A DNA stretch of 64,000 nucleotides from assembly GCA_965221765.1 (NCBI GenBank), contig OZ244911.1, positions 1,488,001-1,552,000 of the forward strand. The letters run 5' to 3'. Below the pieces are notes generated by a model. It did not search any database and was not told the origin of the DNA. It was given only the letters and a program-made list of their open reading frames with translations. How positions within the stretch are numbered: the stretch's first letter is position 1; each line of letters begins with the position of its first letter. The DNA comes from Bin25 sp965221765 (lineage in GTDB: Bacteria; Bacteroidota; Bacteroidia; Flavobacteriales; Flavobacteriaceae). A program made the translations under genes and the position numbers. Positions 9,370-18,398 of this stretch are shown in pieces.

Positions 9370-10311
9370 ATGCAGAAAGTTCAGCAGATTAATAAAATAC
9401 TCAACCATTGGTTTTCATTGATTGTTTCTCCGCTAAAAAAAATCATTATTCCAGGTTTTGGTGGGGTGACTATTTATAGATTACTTCACTTATATCTTAT
9501 CGGCCTTATTAAAGGCACTATCAGTATGCGAGCTTCTAGTGTTTCTTTTAGTTTTTTTTTAGCTCTTTTCCCATTTTTATTGTTTTTATTAAATCTCATT
9601 CCGTTTATCAGTCATTTTGCTTTTTTAACAGTTGATATGTTTGAAGAATCTCTATTGCGAGACTTTGGTTTGGTTATTCCTAGTGACTCTCAAAGTTTTT
9701 TTAATGAAATATTTAATGAAATTCAAAACAGGCCAAGAGCAGGATTACTGTCCACTATTTTTTTGCTGTCCATGTTTTTTTCGGCCAATGGTATCCGTTC
9801 TCTTTTCACATCCTTTCAAGAATCGTATCACTTAGAAATCACTAGAAATTTTATTTCACAATTTCTTTATGCAGCTGGTATAAGTATCATCATTGCTTTT
9901 TTAATATTGATTGGTGTGGGAACCTTTTTTTATATGGAAGGGCGGATATCTGAAATTACGCTATGGTTAGGATTTAGTGATTATAAATATGTCCGTTATA
10001 TCCAATTGGTTTTTTTTGGATTCATTATTTTTTTAATTGTTTGTATTCTTTACAAGTTTGGTTCCATTGAAACGAGAAAAGTTCATTTTTTTTCGGCTGG
10101 AGCATTTTTTACCACGGTATTATTTTTTATCTCAACATATCTTTTTGGAATTTATGTAGATAATTTTTCTTCCTATAATCAACTTTATGGATCGCTAGGG
10201 GCCCTTTTAATTTTTCTAATCTACATTTTTTTAAATGCCAACATATTGCTTTTGGGTTTTGAGCTAAACGCAACCATTAGAAAACTTAAAAAAATGAAGC
10301 AATCTAGCTAA
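9370..10311 (+). CDS. YihY/BrkB family inner-membrane protein
   Basis: Multi-pass membrane protein of the YihY/virulence factor BrkB family, about 313 residues with six hydrophobic segments. Family signatures: 'RASSVSFSFFLALFPFLLFL' near residue 58, 'NGIRSLFTSFQESYH' and the C-terminal 'YGSLGALLIFLIYIFLNANI' with 'GFELNA'. The molecular role of the family is not settled; it was once misannotated as RNase BN. I took the ATG at 9370 over the TTG at 9367. It precedes priA by 11 bases, so the two may share a transcript. Confidence 0.9.
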   Translation: MQKVQQINKILNHWFSLIVSPLKKIIIPGFGGVTIYRLLHLYLIGLIKGTISMRASSVSFSFFLALFPFLLFLLNLIPFISHFAFLTVDMFEESLLRDFGLVIPSDSQSFFNEIFNEIQNRPRAGLLSTIFLLSMFFSANGIRSLFTSFQESYHLEITRNFISQFLYAAGISIIIAFLILIGVGTFFYMEGRISEITLWLGFSDYKYVRYIQLVFFGFIIFLIVCILYKFGSIETRKVHFFSAGAFFTTVLFFISTYLFGIYVDNFSSYNQLYGSLGALLIFLIYIFLNANILLLGFELNATIRKLKKMKQSS

Positions 10312-10322
10312 CGATTCCTCCT

Positions 10323-12764
10323 ATGTATTTTGTTGATGTCATTCTTCCTCTTCCCCTAAAAAAAGCACTGACATATCAAATTGATAAGAATAATTATCAA
10401 AACATAAGTCCTGGGACTCGCGTTGCAGTTCCTTTCCGTAAAAATAAAATACAAACAGGGATTATTGAACGGATGCATCAAGAGACGCCTTTACATTACC
10501 AAACCAAACCCATCGAGTTCATACTCGATGAATATCCCATTGTTACCAAAACTCAGATGGAATTTTGGCAATGGATCGCGTCATATTATCTATCCACGAT
10601 GGGTGAAATTATTCGAGTGGCTCTTCCTTCAACATTTTTTCTAGAAAGTCAAACAATTTTTATTTCAAATCTTCATGTGAATATCGATGATTTGAGATCG
10701 GATCAAAAAATGTATGCCGTTTATATGGCCATTAAAGACAAGCCGTTAACGATATCGCAAATTGAAAACAAAACCAAGTTGAATAGATTAATGCCGACTT
10801 TAAAAAAACTGCTCGATAGGGAGTTTGTTAGACTCAAACAGAATTTTGAAGATCGATATCGCCCACTTTTAGTCTCGCATATAAAGGTGAATCCCATTTA
10901 CAGTGACGACCAGAAACTTGAAGAGCAAACCCATAAGTTTGTCAAAGCTCCAAAACAGTTGCATGCCCTGGTAGAGATTCTCAAACAAGACCCTACAAGA
11001 GAGCAATGGATTAAAGTATCGGATTTAAAAAGAAAAGAGATTTCAGCACAATCAATCAACGCCTTGTATGAAAAAGGATTGATATTAAAAGAAAAAATTC
11101 CTTTGGAACGCATTTTAATTGAAGATATCAAAAAAGAAAAACCTCATCAACTTTCTGCAGAGCAAGCCAACGTTACTAGAGAAATTCAAGAACAATTCAA
11201 ACAACACTACGCTGTTCTATTGCATGGTGTGACGGCATCTGGAAAAACAGAAGTGTATATGTCTTTGATCGAAAAGTATTTAGTGAAAAACCGGCAAATA
11301 TTGTATTTATTGCCTGAGATATCGCTTACATCCCAAATACTGTTGCGATTAAAAGCTCGATTTGGAAGTATTGTAACAGTTTATCATTCGAAGTATAATC
11401 TCAATGAACGAACAGAGGTTTGGTATAAAGTTCTAACATTGGCTGAAAATGCTCATATCATTGTTGGAGCTAGATCTGCTCTTATGTTACCTTTCCAAAA
11501 TTTGGGGCTCATTATTGTTGATGAAGAACATGAGCAAGCCTATAAACAATTTGATCCCGCTCCAAGGTATAATGCTCGTGATTCAGCCGTTAAATTAGCT
11601 CATCATCTTAAAATCAATATTTTGCTAGGTTCGGCCACCCCTAGTATCGAATCGACCAATAATGCTCAAAATAAAAAATATGGAGTGGTACATTTAAAAC
11701 ATCGATATGCAGGCGTTGAAATGCCAGAAATCAATGTCATTGATATGTTAGAACAAAAAAAAGAACATAAAATACAGGGTGTTTTTTCACATATATTAAT
11801 CGATAAAATCAGAGAAATTCTCAAGCATGGAAAACAGGTCATTCTTTTTCAAAATCGTAGAGGTTATGCTCCCAAAGTTGAATGTTTGGATTGCGGTCAT
11901 ATTCCTCAATGCAAAAGATGTGATGTGTCATTAACATATCATCAATATGATAATACACTTCGATGTCATTTTTGCAATTACAGCATTCCTAAATCTGATG
12001 ATTGTCCAGTTTGCGCCAATAGAATGTTAATCAATAAAGGGTTTGGTACACAGCAGATTCAAGAACAAGTCCATTCACTTTTCCCTGATGCCACATCAAT
12101 TCGGATGGATAAAGATTCTACAAGTAGAAAACACAGTATTGAAAATATTATAAAAGATTTTTCTGAAGGCAAATACCAAATTTTGATAGGAACACAAATG
12201 GTGGTCAAGGGATTAGATTTTAAGGATGTAATGCTAGTGGGAGTTTTAGATGCAGATCACTCTCTTTACTTCCCAGAATTTAGGTCTTTTGAAAGAACTT
12301 TTCAAATTCTCAGTCAGGTTGCAGGGAGAGCCGGTCGATGGGATCAGCGTGGCAGTGTATATTTCCAAACTAAAAACCCGAATAATAATGTTATTCAAGC
12401 TGTTTTAGCCAATGATTACGATTCTTTTTACAAAGAAGAAATCAGCGATAGAAAATCACACCAATATCCGCCATTTTCGAGATTGATTCGAATCACGATG
12501 AAATGTTTAGAAAAATATGTATTAGATGAGGCGGCTCATTGGTTTGCTAGAACATTTAAACAAAATTTTCAAGGAGATATCCTAGGCCCGGTCTATCCCA
12601 CAATAAGTCGAATTAAAAATACGTATCACAAACAAATTCATATCAAAATAAAAGAGAATCATCAATCCAATACCAAAAGGGAACTAGACCATGTTCATGG
12701 ACGATTTAAAGGTATTTCTCAATTTCGTTCTGTGAAAATCTCCTTTGATGTTGATCCATATTGA
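10323..12764 (+). CDS. priA: Primosomal replication restart helicase PriA
   Basis: 3'-5' helicase that recognises stalled forks and reloads the replisome. 813 residues. Seen in order: N-terminal DNA-binding region ('FVDVILPLPLKKALTYQI'), Walker A 'GVTASGKTEVY' near residue 302, DEAH-type box 'IIVDEEHE', motif III 'LLGSATPSIES', eight-Cys zinc-binding insert ('CLDCGHIPQCKRCD', 'CHFCNY', 'CPVCANR') and motifs V-VI ('IGTQMVVKGLDF', 'QVAGRAGR'). All key residues are present and the length is usual for Bacteroidota PriA. Confidence 0.97.
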   Translation: MYFVDVILPLPLKKALTYQIDKNNYQNISPGTRVAVPFRKNKIQTGIIERMHQETPLHYQTKPIEFILDEYPIVTKTQMEFWQWIASYYLSTMGEIIRVALPSTFFLESQTIFISNLHVNIDDLRSDQKMYAVYMAIKDKPLTISQIENKTKLNRLMPTLKKLLDREFVRLKQNFEDRYRPLLVSHIKVNPIYSDDQKLEEQTHKFVKAPKQLHALVEILKQDPTREQWIKVSDLKRKEISAQSINALYEKGLILKEKIPLERILIEDIKKEKPHQLSAEQANVTREIQEQFKQHYAVLLHGVTASGKTEVYMSLIEKYLVKNRQILYLLPEISLTSQILLRLKARFGSIVTVYHSKYNLNERTEVWYKVLTLAENAHIIVGARSALMLPFQNLGLIIVDEEHEQAYKQFDPAPRYNARDSAVKLAHHLKINILLGSATPSIESTNNAQNKKYGVVHLKHRYAGVEMPEINVIDMLEQKKEHKIQGVFSHILIDKIREILKHGKQVILFQNRRGYAPKVECLDCGHIPQCKRCDVSLTYHQYDNTLRCHFCNYSIPKSDDCPVCANRMLINKGFGTQQIQEQVHSLFPDATSIRMDKDSTSRKHSIENIIKDFSEGKYQILIGTQMVVKGLDFKDVMLVGVLDADHSLYFPEFRSFERTFQILSQVAGRAGRWDQRGSVYFQTKNPNNNVIQAVLANDYDSFYKEEISDRKSHQYPPFSRLIRITMKCLEKYVLDEAAHWFARTFKQNFQGDILGPVYPTISRIKNTYHKQIHIKIKENHQSNTKRELDHVHGRFKGISQFRSVKISFDVDPY

Positions 12765-13063
12765 TGTTGTATACTGATAAAAATCAAAAGGAATCGAAAT
12801 TCTACCATTTGGTGCAACTTTAAAAACTATAGCCATAATGATTAACAAGGGACTAAATATGGCTTAATTATTACGTTGGGAACATTCTATAAGACGATTA
12901 ATCTGCAAATTTTGATGTAAAAAAAGTTATCGATGGACAAGTCTATATTAAAAAAGTTTGGAAAAGATCTCGAGTTTAAAAATCAGTATTGATTTAATTT
13001 GGATGATCGCCTCACTTTTGAATTCAACTCACCAATCCTATAACCAATAGTTCTTTAAATTTT
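12765..13063. other. Gene-free stretch between priA and rpsF
   Basis: About 300 bases with only broken short frames; one ('ANFDVKKVIDGQVYIKKVWK' around 12900-12970) has protein-like composition but no intact start or stop, so it may be a relic. No clear terminator seen for priA. Confidence 0.35.
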
Positions 13064-13071
13064 TATCTTTG
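13064..13071 (+). promoter_or_regulatory. -7 element for the rpsF operon
   Basis: TATCTTTG exactly fits TAnnTTTG and lies 19 bases before the rpsF ATG. A matching -33 TTG is not obvious at the usual spacing. Confidence 0.45.
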
Positions 13072-13090
13072 CCACCCTTAAAAATTCTGT

Positions 13091-13486
13091 ATGCAACATT
13101 ATGAAACTGTTTTCATTTTAAATCCCGTTCTATCGGAAAGCCAGATAGAGGAAACAGTAAAAAAATATCAGAAACATATCACTTCAGCTAACGGTGAAGT
13201 CATTGATACTGAGAACTGGGGTCTTAAAAAGTTAGCTTATCCCATCAATAAAAAAAACAGTGGTTTTTATCAATTGATAGAATTTAGCTCTGGAGGTGAT
13301 ATTGTATCTGATTTAGAACTTCAATTTCGAAGAGATGAAAAAGTTTTGAGATATTTAACCGTAAAATTAGATAAATATGCTTTGGCTTGGTCAAAAAAAC
13401 GCAGAGAAAAGTTAAAATCCAACCCCCAGCAATCATCTGAAGAAAGAGAGTTAGATGCTCAACTAGACCAACCCATTAACTCATAA
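13091..13486 (+). CDS. rpsF: 30S ribosomal protein S6
   Basis: Ribosomal small-subunit protein that pairs with S18 on 16S rRNA. 'MQHYETVFILNPVLSESQIE' is the classic S6 opening and 'NWGLKKLAYPINKKNSGFYQLIEF' the conserved centre; 'DEKVLRYLTVKLDKYA' closes the fold. The 131 residues include an acidic and Gln-rich tail typical of Bacteroidota S6. First gene of the rpsF-rpsR-rplI operon, 5 bases before rpsR. Confidence 0.97.
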   Translation: MQHYETVFILNPVLSESQIEETVKKYQKHITSANGEVIDTENWGLKKLAYPINKKNSGFYQLIEFSSGGDIVSDLELQFRRDEKVLRYLTVKLDKYALAWSKKRREKLKSNPQQSSEERELDAQLDQPINS

Positions 13487-13491
13487 GTATT

Positions 13492-13794
13492 ATGTCTAAA
13501 ATAGAAGAACAATCTAGTGGAGGTAATCAGGGAGAAATAAGATATCTAACCCCCTTAAATATTGCCACAGTATCGAGAAAGAAGTATTGTCGATTTAAGC
13601 GTTCGGGAATCAAATATATCGATTATAAAGACCCAGATTTTTTAATGAGTTTTATCAATGATCAAGGAAAAATTTTACCAAGGAGAATTACAGGAACCTC
13701 ATTGAAATACCAACGAAAAGTATCTGTGGCCATTAAAAGAGCTCGACATTTAGCGTTACTACCATACCTGGGAGATTTAGTCAAAGGAGAATAA
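13492..13794 (+). CDS. rpsR: 30S ribosomal protein S18
   Basis: Small-subunit protein bound next to S6. The core 'KYCRFKRSGIKYIDYKDPDF' and 'GKILPRRITGTSLKYQRKV' followed by 'AIKRARHLALLPYL' is diagnostic. It has an N-terminal extension of about 20 residues (MSKIEEQSSGGNQGE), giving 100 residues. Middle gene of the three-gene operon, 3 bases before rplI. Confidence 0.97.
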   Translation: MSKIEEQSSGGNQGEIRYLTPLNIATVSRKKYCRFKRSGIKYIDYKDPDFLMSFINDQGKILPRRITGTSLKYQRKVSVAIKRARHLALLPYLGDLVKGE

Positions 13795-13797
13795 ACC

Positions 13798-14244
13798 ATG
13801 GAATTAATCTTAAAACAAGATGTTTCTGGATTGGGATTTAGAGACGATATTGTCCATGTAAAAAATGGTTATGGTCGAAATTACTTGATTCCAAAAGGTT
13901 TGGCTCAATTAGCAACGGAGTCGGCAAAGAAAGTATTGGCAGAAAACCTTAAGCAAAAAGCGTTTAAAGAAAAAAAAGAAATCGAAGAAGCTCATCAGAA
14001 GGCAAAAGATGTTTTGAAGCTTAAGGTAAAAATAAAATCAAAAGTTTCGACTGGCGACAAATTATTTGGTAGTGTGGAGGCTCAAAATTTGGTTGCAGCA
14101 TTAAAAGAAAAAGGCTTTGAATTAAGTAAAGAGGGGGTATCTATACCTGGTAAAAAAATCAAGCGCACGGGTTCTCATTCTGCTAAAATTCGGCTTCATC
14201 GAGAGGTTAATATTGAGTTTCCTTTTGAAGTCATACCAGAATAA
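13798..14244 (+). CDS. rplI: 50S ribosomal protein L9
   Basis: Large-subunit protein with an N-terminal rRNA-binding domain ('MELILKQDVSGLGFRDDIV', 'VKNGYGRNYLIPKGLA'), a long connecting helix rich in Lys and Glu (about residues 45-80) and a C-terminal domain ('KLFGSVEAQNLVAALKEKGF'). 148 residues, the normal length. Last gene of the operon, followed by a hairpin terminator at 14263-14310. Confidence 0.97.
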   Translation: MELILKQDVSGLGFRDDIVHVKNGYGRNYLIPKGLAQLATESAKKVLAENLKQKAFKEKKEIEEAHQKAKDVLKLKVKIKSKVSTGDKLFGSVEAQNLVAALKEKGFELSKEGVSIPGKKIKRTGSHSAKIRLHREVNIEFPFEVIPE

Positions 14245-14262
14245 GGTTTTAAATTTTTCCAA

Positions 14263-14310
14263 CCTAATCACTAGAGCGCTAGAATTCAAAATCTAGTGGA
14301 TTGGGTTTTT
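14263..14310 (+). terminator. Rho-independent terminator after rplI
   Basis: The arm CCTAATCACTAGA (14263-14275) pairs with TCTAGTGGATTGGG (14292-14305) with one bulged base and a mismatch, a 16-base loop, and TTTTT directly after (14306-14310). The A-rich sequence on the other side could serve hisS, which converges here. Confidence 0.75.
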
Positions 14311-14373
14311 ATGGGATTTGAATAGATAGGTTTTCCGTCCAATAATTGCTTTTGAAATAGAAATCGGTAAAAG

Positions 14374-15732
14374 TTATTCGCTTGAAATAAAATAATGAAT
14401 CAAATCAGTATTGTTGACGATTTTTTGTTCCCCTGAGGTCATTTTTTTGACAATAAAAATCTGATTTTTTTCTTCATTTGGACCATAAAACACAACATGT
14501 TCTATGCCTTTTTTATGAGCATAGGTCAGTTGTTTGGGTAATTTGATTGGATTGGGATATACTTCAACATTCCAACCTTTTAAACGTAAAGAATGAGCCA
14601 AACCAAGGACTTTATCGATGAAGGGATTTCCAAAATTGATAAATAAGATTTGGGTTCTTTGAACAAGATGATTAGGAAATCCTTGCTGTTGTTCCAAAAG
14701 AATTTGGATTCTTTCAAATCCCAAAGAAATTCCCATCCCACTCATATTTTTCAAGCCAAACTTAGCCGTCAGATTATCATAGCGACCACCAGCAGCCACA
14801 GACCCAACAGATGAGATTTCACTAGAAACAGCCTCTAAAACAAGACCCGTATAATAGTTCAAACCCCTCACCAAAGTGGGTTCAACTTTAATCTCCAAAT
14901 CATAAGGCGATAGATTTTCGAATTGCGATTTTATAATCTTTAGTTCCTTATAAGCTTGATTGGCATTGGAGCATTGGTTGATAAAGTTTTTTAATCCTTG
15001 AGGATGGTTTATAAACTCTGTGATGGCCTGGATCTGAGTTTTATTTAATCCAATATTTCTTAAGAGAGCAATTACCGTTTTAAGGCCTATTTTTTCAATT
15101 TTATCAAGTTCAATAACAATTTGATTGAATTGGTTAGCCGCTCCAATAGAATCAATAAATGCCTCAATGATTTGACGGTGATTGATTTTTACAGTTAAAT
15201 TCTTCAATTTTAGTTTTTCAAAAATCAAATCCATCAATAAAAGCATCTCTATTTCATGTAGTGGTGATTGATTTCCAATGATATCCGCATCACATTGAAC
15301 AAATTCTTGGAGGCGTCCATATTGAGGTCGATCGGCTCTCCATACCGTTTGAATCTGATATCTTTTAAATGGAAAAGTAATATTGCTTTGGTGTTGAGCA
15401 ACATACCTTGAAAGGGGAATCGTTAAATCATATCTCAATGCTTTATCTGAAATAGAAGCAATAAAATGCTGGATTTCACCATTTTGAAAAGCATCAATAT
15501 TGGCCTTTTTTACTTTTTCTCCAGAGTTTAATAGTTTAAAAATCAGTGTTTCAGCTTCATCTCCATAAAGACCTTCTAAAAATTCTCTTGCTTCAAAAGC
15601 AGGGGTTTCTATCGGTTGAAAACCAAAGAGTTCAAAACAATTAGTAATTGTTTTTTTTACGAAATTGCGTTTGGCAACTTCAGCGGGGGAGTAATCTCTA
15701 GTACCTTTTAAGTTTTTTGCCTTCAATGACAT
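14374..15732 (-). CDS. hisS: Histidine-tRNA ligase
   Basis: Class II aminoacyl-tRNA synthetase that charges tRNA-His. 452 residues: N-terminal 'LKGTRDYSPAEVAKRNF' and 'FELFGFQPIETPAFE' (motif 1 area), 'LRYDLTIPLSRYVAQH' and 'FKRYQIQTVWRADRPQYGRLQEFVQCD' (motif 2 with the ATP-binding Arg), histidine loop 'LVRGLNYYTGLVLEA' and 'AAGGRYDNL' with motif 3 'GMGISLGFERI'. The C-terminal 100 residues form the anticodon-binding domain. Intact; it converges on rplI. Confidence 0.97.
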   Translation of the reverse strand: MSLKAKNLKGTRDYSPAEVAKRNFVKKTITNCFELFGFQPIETPAFEAREFLEGLYGDEAETLIFKLLNSGEKVKKANIDAFQNGEIQHFIASISDKALRYDLTIPLSRYVAQHQSNITFPFKRYQIQTVWRADRPQYGRLQEFVQCDADIIGNQSPLHEIEMLLLMDLIFEKLKLKNLTVKINHRQIIEAFIDSIGAANQFNQIVIELDKIEKIGLKTVIALLRNIGLNKTQIQAITEFINHPQGLKNFINQCSNANQAYKELKIIKSQFENLSPYDLEIKVEPTLVRGLNYYTGLVLEAVSSEISSVGSVAAGGRYDNLTAKFGLKNMSGMGISLGFERIQILLEQQQGFPNHLVQRTQILFINFGNPFIDKVLGLAHSLRLKGWNVEVYPNPIKLPKQLTYAHKKGIEHVVFYGPNEEKNQIFIVKKMTSGEQKIVNNTDLIHYFISSE

Positions 15733-15772
15733 TGCTTGAGTGAGCTAATAAGAATGCAATAAAATAGGTTGG

Positions 15773-15780
15773 CAAATTTA
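15773..15780 (-). promoter_or_regulatory. -7 element for hisS
   Basis: Minus-strand TAAATTTG matches TAnnTTTG, 41 bases before the hisS ATG. No well-placed -33 TTG seen. Confidence 0.35.
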
Positions 15781-15923
15781 TGGGTGTTAGAGCATTTTAA
15801 TCTTTTGATAGTAGGGATAAAAATCGACATAGAATATTTTTTTAAATCTCTCCCAATCGTATTAGATTTAAGATGATTTAGATTTATTAGGAGTAGGGCA
15901 GTATAAATTTTTAAACCAAGAAA

Positions 15924-16703
15924 TCAGATTGCTCGATCCAAATGGGTATAACCACCATCGACATGGATGAGTTGCCCAGTGGTATGCCCTGATTTTTCAG
16001 ATAAAAGAAAAAGCACTGTGCTGGCAATTTCAGAGGTTTTGGTCATTCTATTTTTTAATGGAATCCGGCTTTCAATTTCATTGATTTTTTTTTGTGGATC
16101 ATCAAAACTTGAAACCCATTTCTTATAGAGCGGCGTAAAGCATTCGGCTACCACCACAGCATTGACGCGTATGCCATACTTTAAAAGTTCGACAGCCCAT
16201 TCTCGCGTGAGAGCATTTCTCGCACCAGTGGCTGCCGCGTAACCTGACGTTCCTCCTTGTCCTGTTGAAGCTACTTTGGATGAGATATTGACAATAGAAC
16301 CTTTTACTTTTTTTAACTCTGGGAGACATAACTGAGCCATATAATAATAATGGGCAGCATTTCGATGATAAGATTTTAAAAATTTCTCGGGAGTTCCTTT
16401 TTCTAAACCAATGCGATCATTAATCCCTGCATTATTCACCAAACCTTTGATTGACTTTCCTTCATTTTTGATGAATTCTAAGGCTTTTTGACATTGATCG
16501 TAATGAGTTAAGTCAGCAATATAGTGATAGACTTTTTTGTTTTTTTCTTTGATTGAACGAACCGTAGTCTCTACACTTTTTTCATTTTTATCAATAATGA
16601 AAGGAATCGCATTTTCGTTTACTAAATTTTCTGTAATGGCCTGGCCAATCCCAGAAGCCCCTCCAGTGACTACATAAACTTTATCTTTTAATTTAAGATT
16701 CAT
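15924..16703 (-). CDS. Short-chain dehydrogenase, L-fucose dehydrogenase type, catalytic Lys replaced
   Basis: SDR with the Rossmann motif 'VVTGGASGIGQAI' (residues about 11-23), 'VNNAGINDRIGLE' and closing 'LIHVDGGYTHLDRAI'. Sequence style and cluster fit the enzyme oxidising L-fucose to its lactone, the first step of the non-phosphorylating pathway. The catalytic motif that should be YxxxK reads 'SGYAAATGARNALTREW': Tyr is present but the Lys position holds Thr. In close relatives I would expect AASKGG or AAAKGA here. The active-site Ser before it is in 'NISSKVAS'. Either activity is changed or lost, or the codon is wrong. Last gene of the cluster, 6 bases after the lactonase gene. Confidence 0.8.
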   Translation of the reverse strand: MNLKLKDKVYVVTGGASGIGQAITENLVNENAIPFIIDKNEKSVETTVRSIKEKNKKVYHYIADLTHYDQCQKALEFIKNEGKSIKGLVNNAGINDRIGLEKGTPEKFLKSYHRNAAHYYYMAQLCLPELKKVKGSIVNISSKVASTGQGGTSGYAAATGARNALTREWAVELLKYGIRVNAVVVAECFTPLYKKWVSSFDDPQKKINEIESRIPLKNRMTKTSEIASTVLFLLSEKSGHTTGQLIHVDGGYTHLDRAI

Positions 16704-16709
16704 AGGTTT

Positions 16710-17540
16710 CTAATCTAGATGATAGATTTTTGATGCATTGAGACCGAATATAGCACTTTTCTCATTCAAGGTAAATTTAGCCAAGAATTTTCTAGGAATT
16801 TCTAGTACTTCATGGTATGTAGCCGCTAGTAAACAAACGGGCCAATCTGATCCGTATAAAAGACGATGCGTACCAAAGTTTCTGATGATCACATCTAAAT
16901 AAGGTCTTAAATCATTGATAGTCCAATGATTCCAGTTGGCTTCGGTCACCAAGCCAGATAGTTTGCAATAGACATTGTCATATTGTGCTAGTGTTTTGAT
17001 GTCTTTTTCCCATTTTTTGATTTCTCCACTTTTAATATACGGTTTGGCAATATGATCTAAAACAAATATTTGGTTTGGAAAATCCCGAACTAGTCTGATG
17101 GATTCTTCTAATTGCGGTGGAAAAATGAGTATATCATATACCATAGCATGTTCTTCCAATAAAGCCAACCCTGATCGAAATTTTTTATCATCTAAAAATC
17201 CAATAGGTTCAGCTTGAACCACATGACGAAGACCTTTTAAATTAGTTTGAGAACTATAAAACTCTAATTTTTCTTCAAAATTTTTATGTTGAAAATCCAA
17301 CCACCCCACTACGCCTTTAACAAATTGGTGTTCATTAGAAATTTGAAGTAAAAAATCTATTTCTTGAGAATCAGTTCTTGCCTGTACAGCAATGCATCCA
17401 TCCACATTATTTTGTTTAAAAATCAATTTTAAATCATGGGGTAGAAAATCTCGTTTGAGAACCTCCATCGAATCATCAATCCAATCATACAAATGAGGAT
17501 CATAAACCCAAAAGTGTTGATGGCTATCAATAATTTTCAT
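16710..17540 (-). CDS. Amidohydrolase-2 family lactonase, probable L-fucono-1,5-lactonase
   Basis: Amidohydrolase-superfamily TIM barrel of 276 residues. 'KIIDSHQHFWVYDPHLYDWI' holds the first-strand HxH metal motif; 'GLRHVVQAEPIGFLDDKKF', 'FVLDHIAKPYIKSGE' and 'RLLYGSDWPVCLLAATY' (terminal catalytic Asp) are the usual signatures of the fuconolactonase/rhamnonolactonase COG3618 group. It should open the lactone to L-fuconate. Its start overlaps the end of the FAH-family gene by 14 bases, implying coupled translation. A rhamnono- or other 6-deoxy-sugar lactone is the alternative substrate. Confidence 0.85.
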   Translation of the reverse strand: MKIIDSHQHFWVYDPHLYDWIDDSMEVLKRDFLPHDLKLIFKQNNVDGCIAVQARTDSQEIDFLLQISNEHQFVKGVVGWLDFQHKNFEEKLEFYSSQTNLKGLRHVVQAEPIGFLDDKKFRSGLALLEEHAMVYDILIFPPQLEESIRLVRDFPNQIFVLDHIAKPYIKSGEIKKWEKDIKTLAQYDNVYCKLSGLVTEANWNHWTINDLRPYLDVIIRNFGTHRLLYGSDWPVCLLAATYHEVLEIPRKFLAKFTLNEKSAIFGLNASKIYHLD

Positions 17541-18396
17541 CAGAAAATGGAATAACCGATTGCTTCATCGTCCCTAAATGTTCAATTCCCAATTCCATGG
17601 TGTCTCCTGATTTTAAATAAACGGGCGGGTCAAATCCCAATCCAACTCCGGAGGGGGTTCCAGTAGAAATAATATCTCCTGGCAATAGGGTCATAAATTG
17701 TGAGATATAGTGGATTAAAAATTCGATATTAAAAATAAAATCCGAAGTAGAACTGTTTTGAACAACCTTGTCATTTAATTTGAGCCATAGATTCAGATTA
17801 TTGGCATTAAAAGTTGTTTCATCCGCAAGGACTAAATATGGACCAATGGGAGCAAAGGTGTCACAGCTTTTGCCTTTAACCCATTGCCCAGAACGTTCTA
17901 ATTGAAACGATCGTTCACTAACATCATTATGAATGGTATATCCCAAAATATAATCACCCGCTTTTTCTATGGGCACGTAACCGGCCTTTTTACCGATAAT
18001 AACCGCTAGTTCGACTTCCCAATCTGTTTTATGTCCATCTTTAGGCAACATGACTAGATCATTTGGTCCTATGATTGCTGTGGTTGATTTAAAAAATAAG
18101 ATAGGTTCATTAGGAATTCCCATCCCACTTTCAGCAGCATGTTGTTTGTAATTTAATCCAATGCATACGATTTTACTGACGCCAGTAAGAGGTGGTGCGA
18201 TTCGGACGTTAGCAATATCGATTTGATGGCACCTTGAAGCCTGTTGACGAAGCCAATTTTTTAATTTTTTTATCCCATTATTGGCAAAAAAGTCAGGAGT
18301 ATAATCTTGATCAAATGATTCGACCGATAAATGCTTTTCTTCCCAAAGCACACCAGGTTTTTCGTTATCAAGCGATCCGTATCTAAATAATTTCAT
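17527..18396 (-). CDS. Fumarylacetoacetate hydrolase family protein, probable 2,4-diketo-3-deoxy-L-fuconate hydrolase
   Basis: FAH-fold hydrolase of 289 residues. 'KIVCIGLNYKQHAAESG' and 'EPILFFKSTTAIIGPND' lead into the metal site Glu/Glu/Asp in 'DWEVELAVIIGKKAGYV' and 'GYTIHNDVSERSFQ'; 'KSCDTFAPIGPYLV' and 'GDIISTGTPSGVGLGFDPP' complete the fold. In this pathway it cleaves the diketo acid to pyruvate and lactate. Related FAH members act as isomerases, so the substrate is inferred from context. It lies 2 bases after the upstream SDR gene. Confidence 0.85.
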   Translation of the reverse strand: MKLFRYGSLDNEKPGVLWEEKHLSVESFDQDYTPDFFANNGIKKLKNWLRQQASRCHQIDIANVRIAPPLTGVSKIVCIGLNYKQHAAESGMGIPNEPILFFKSTTAIIGPNDLVMLPKDGHKTDWEVELAVIIGKKAGYVPIEKAGDYILGYTIHNDVSERSFQLERSGQWVKGKSCDTFAPIGPYLVLADETTFNANNLNLWLKLNDKVVQNSSTSDFIFNIEFLIHYISQFMTLLPGDIISTGTPSGVGLGFDPPVYLKSGDTMELGIEHLGTMKQSVIPFSDENY

Positions 18397-18398
18397 AG

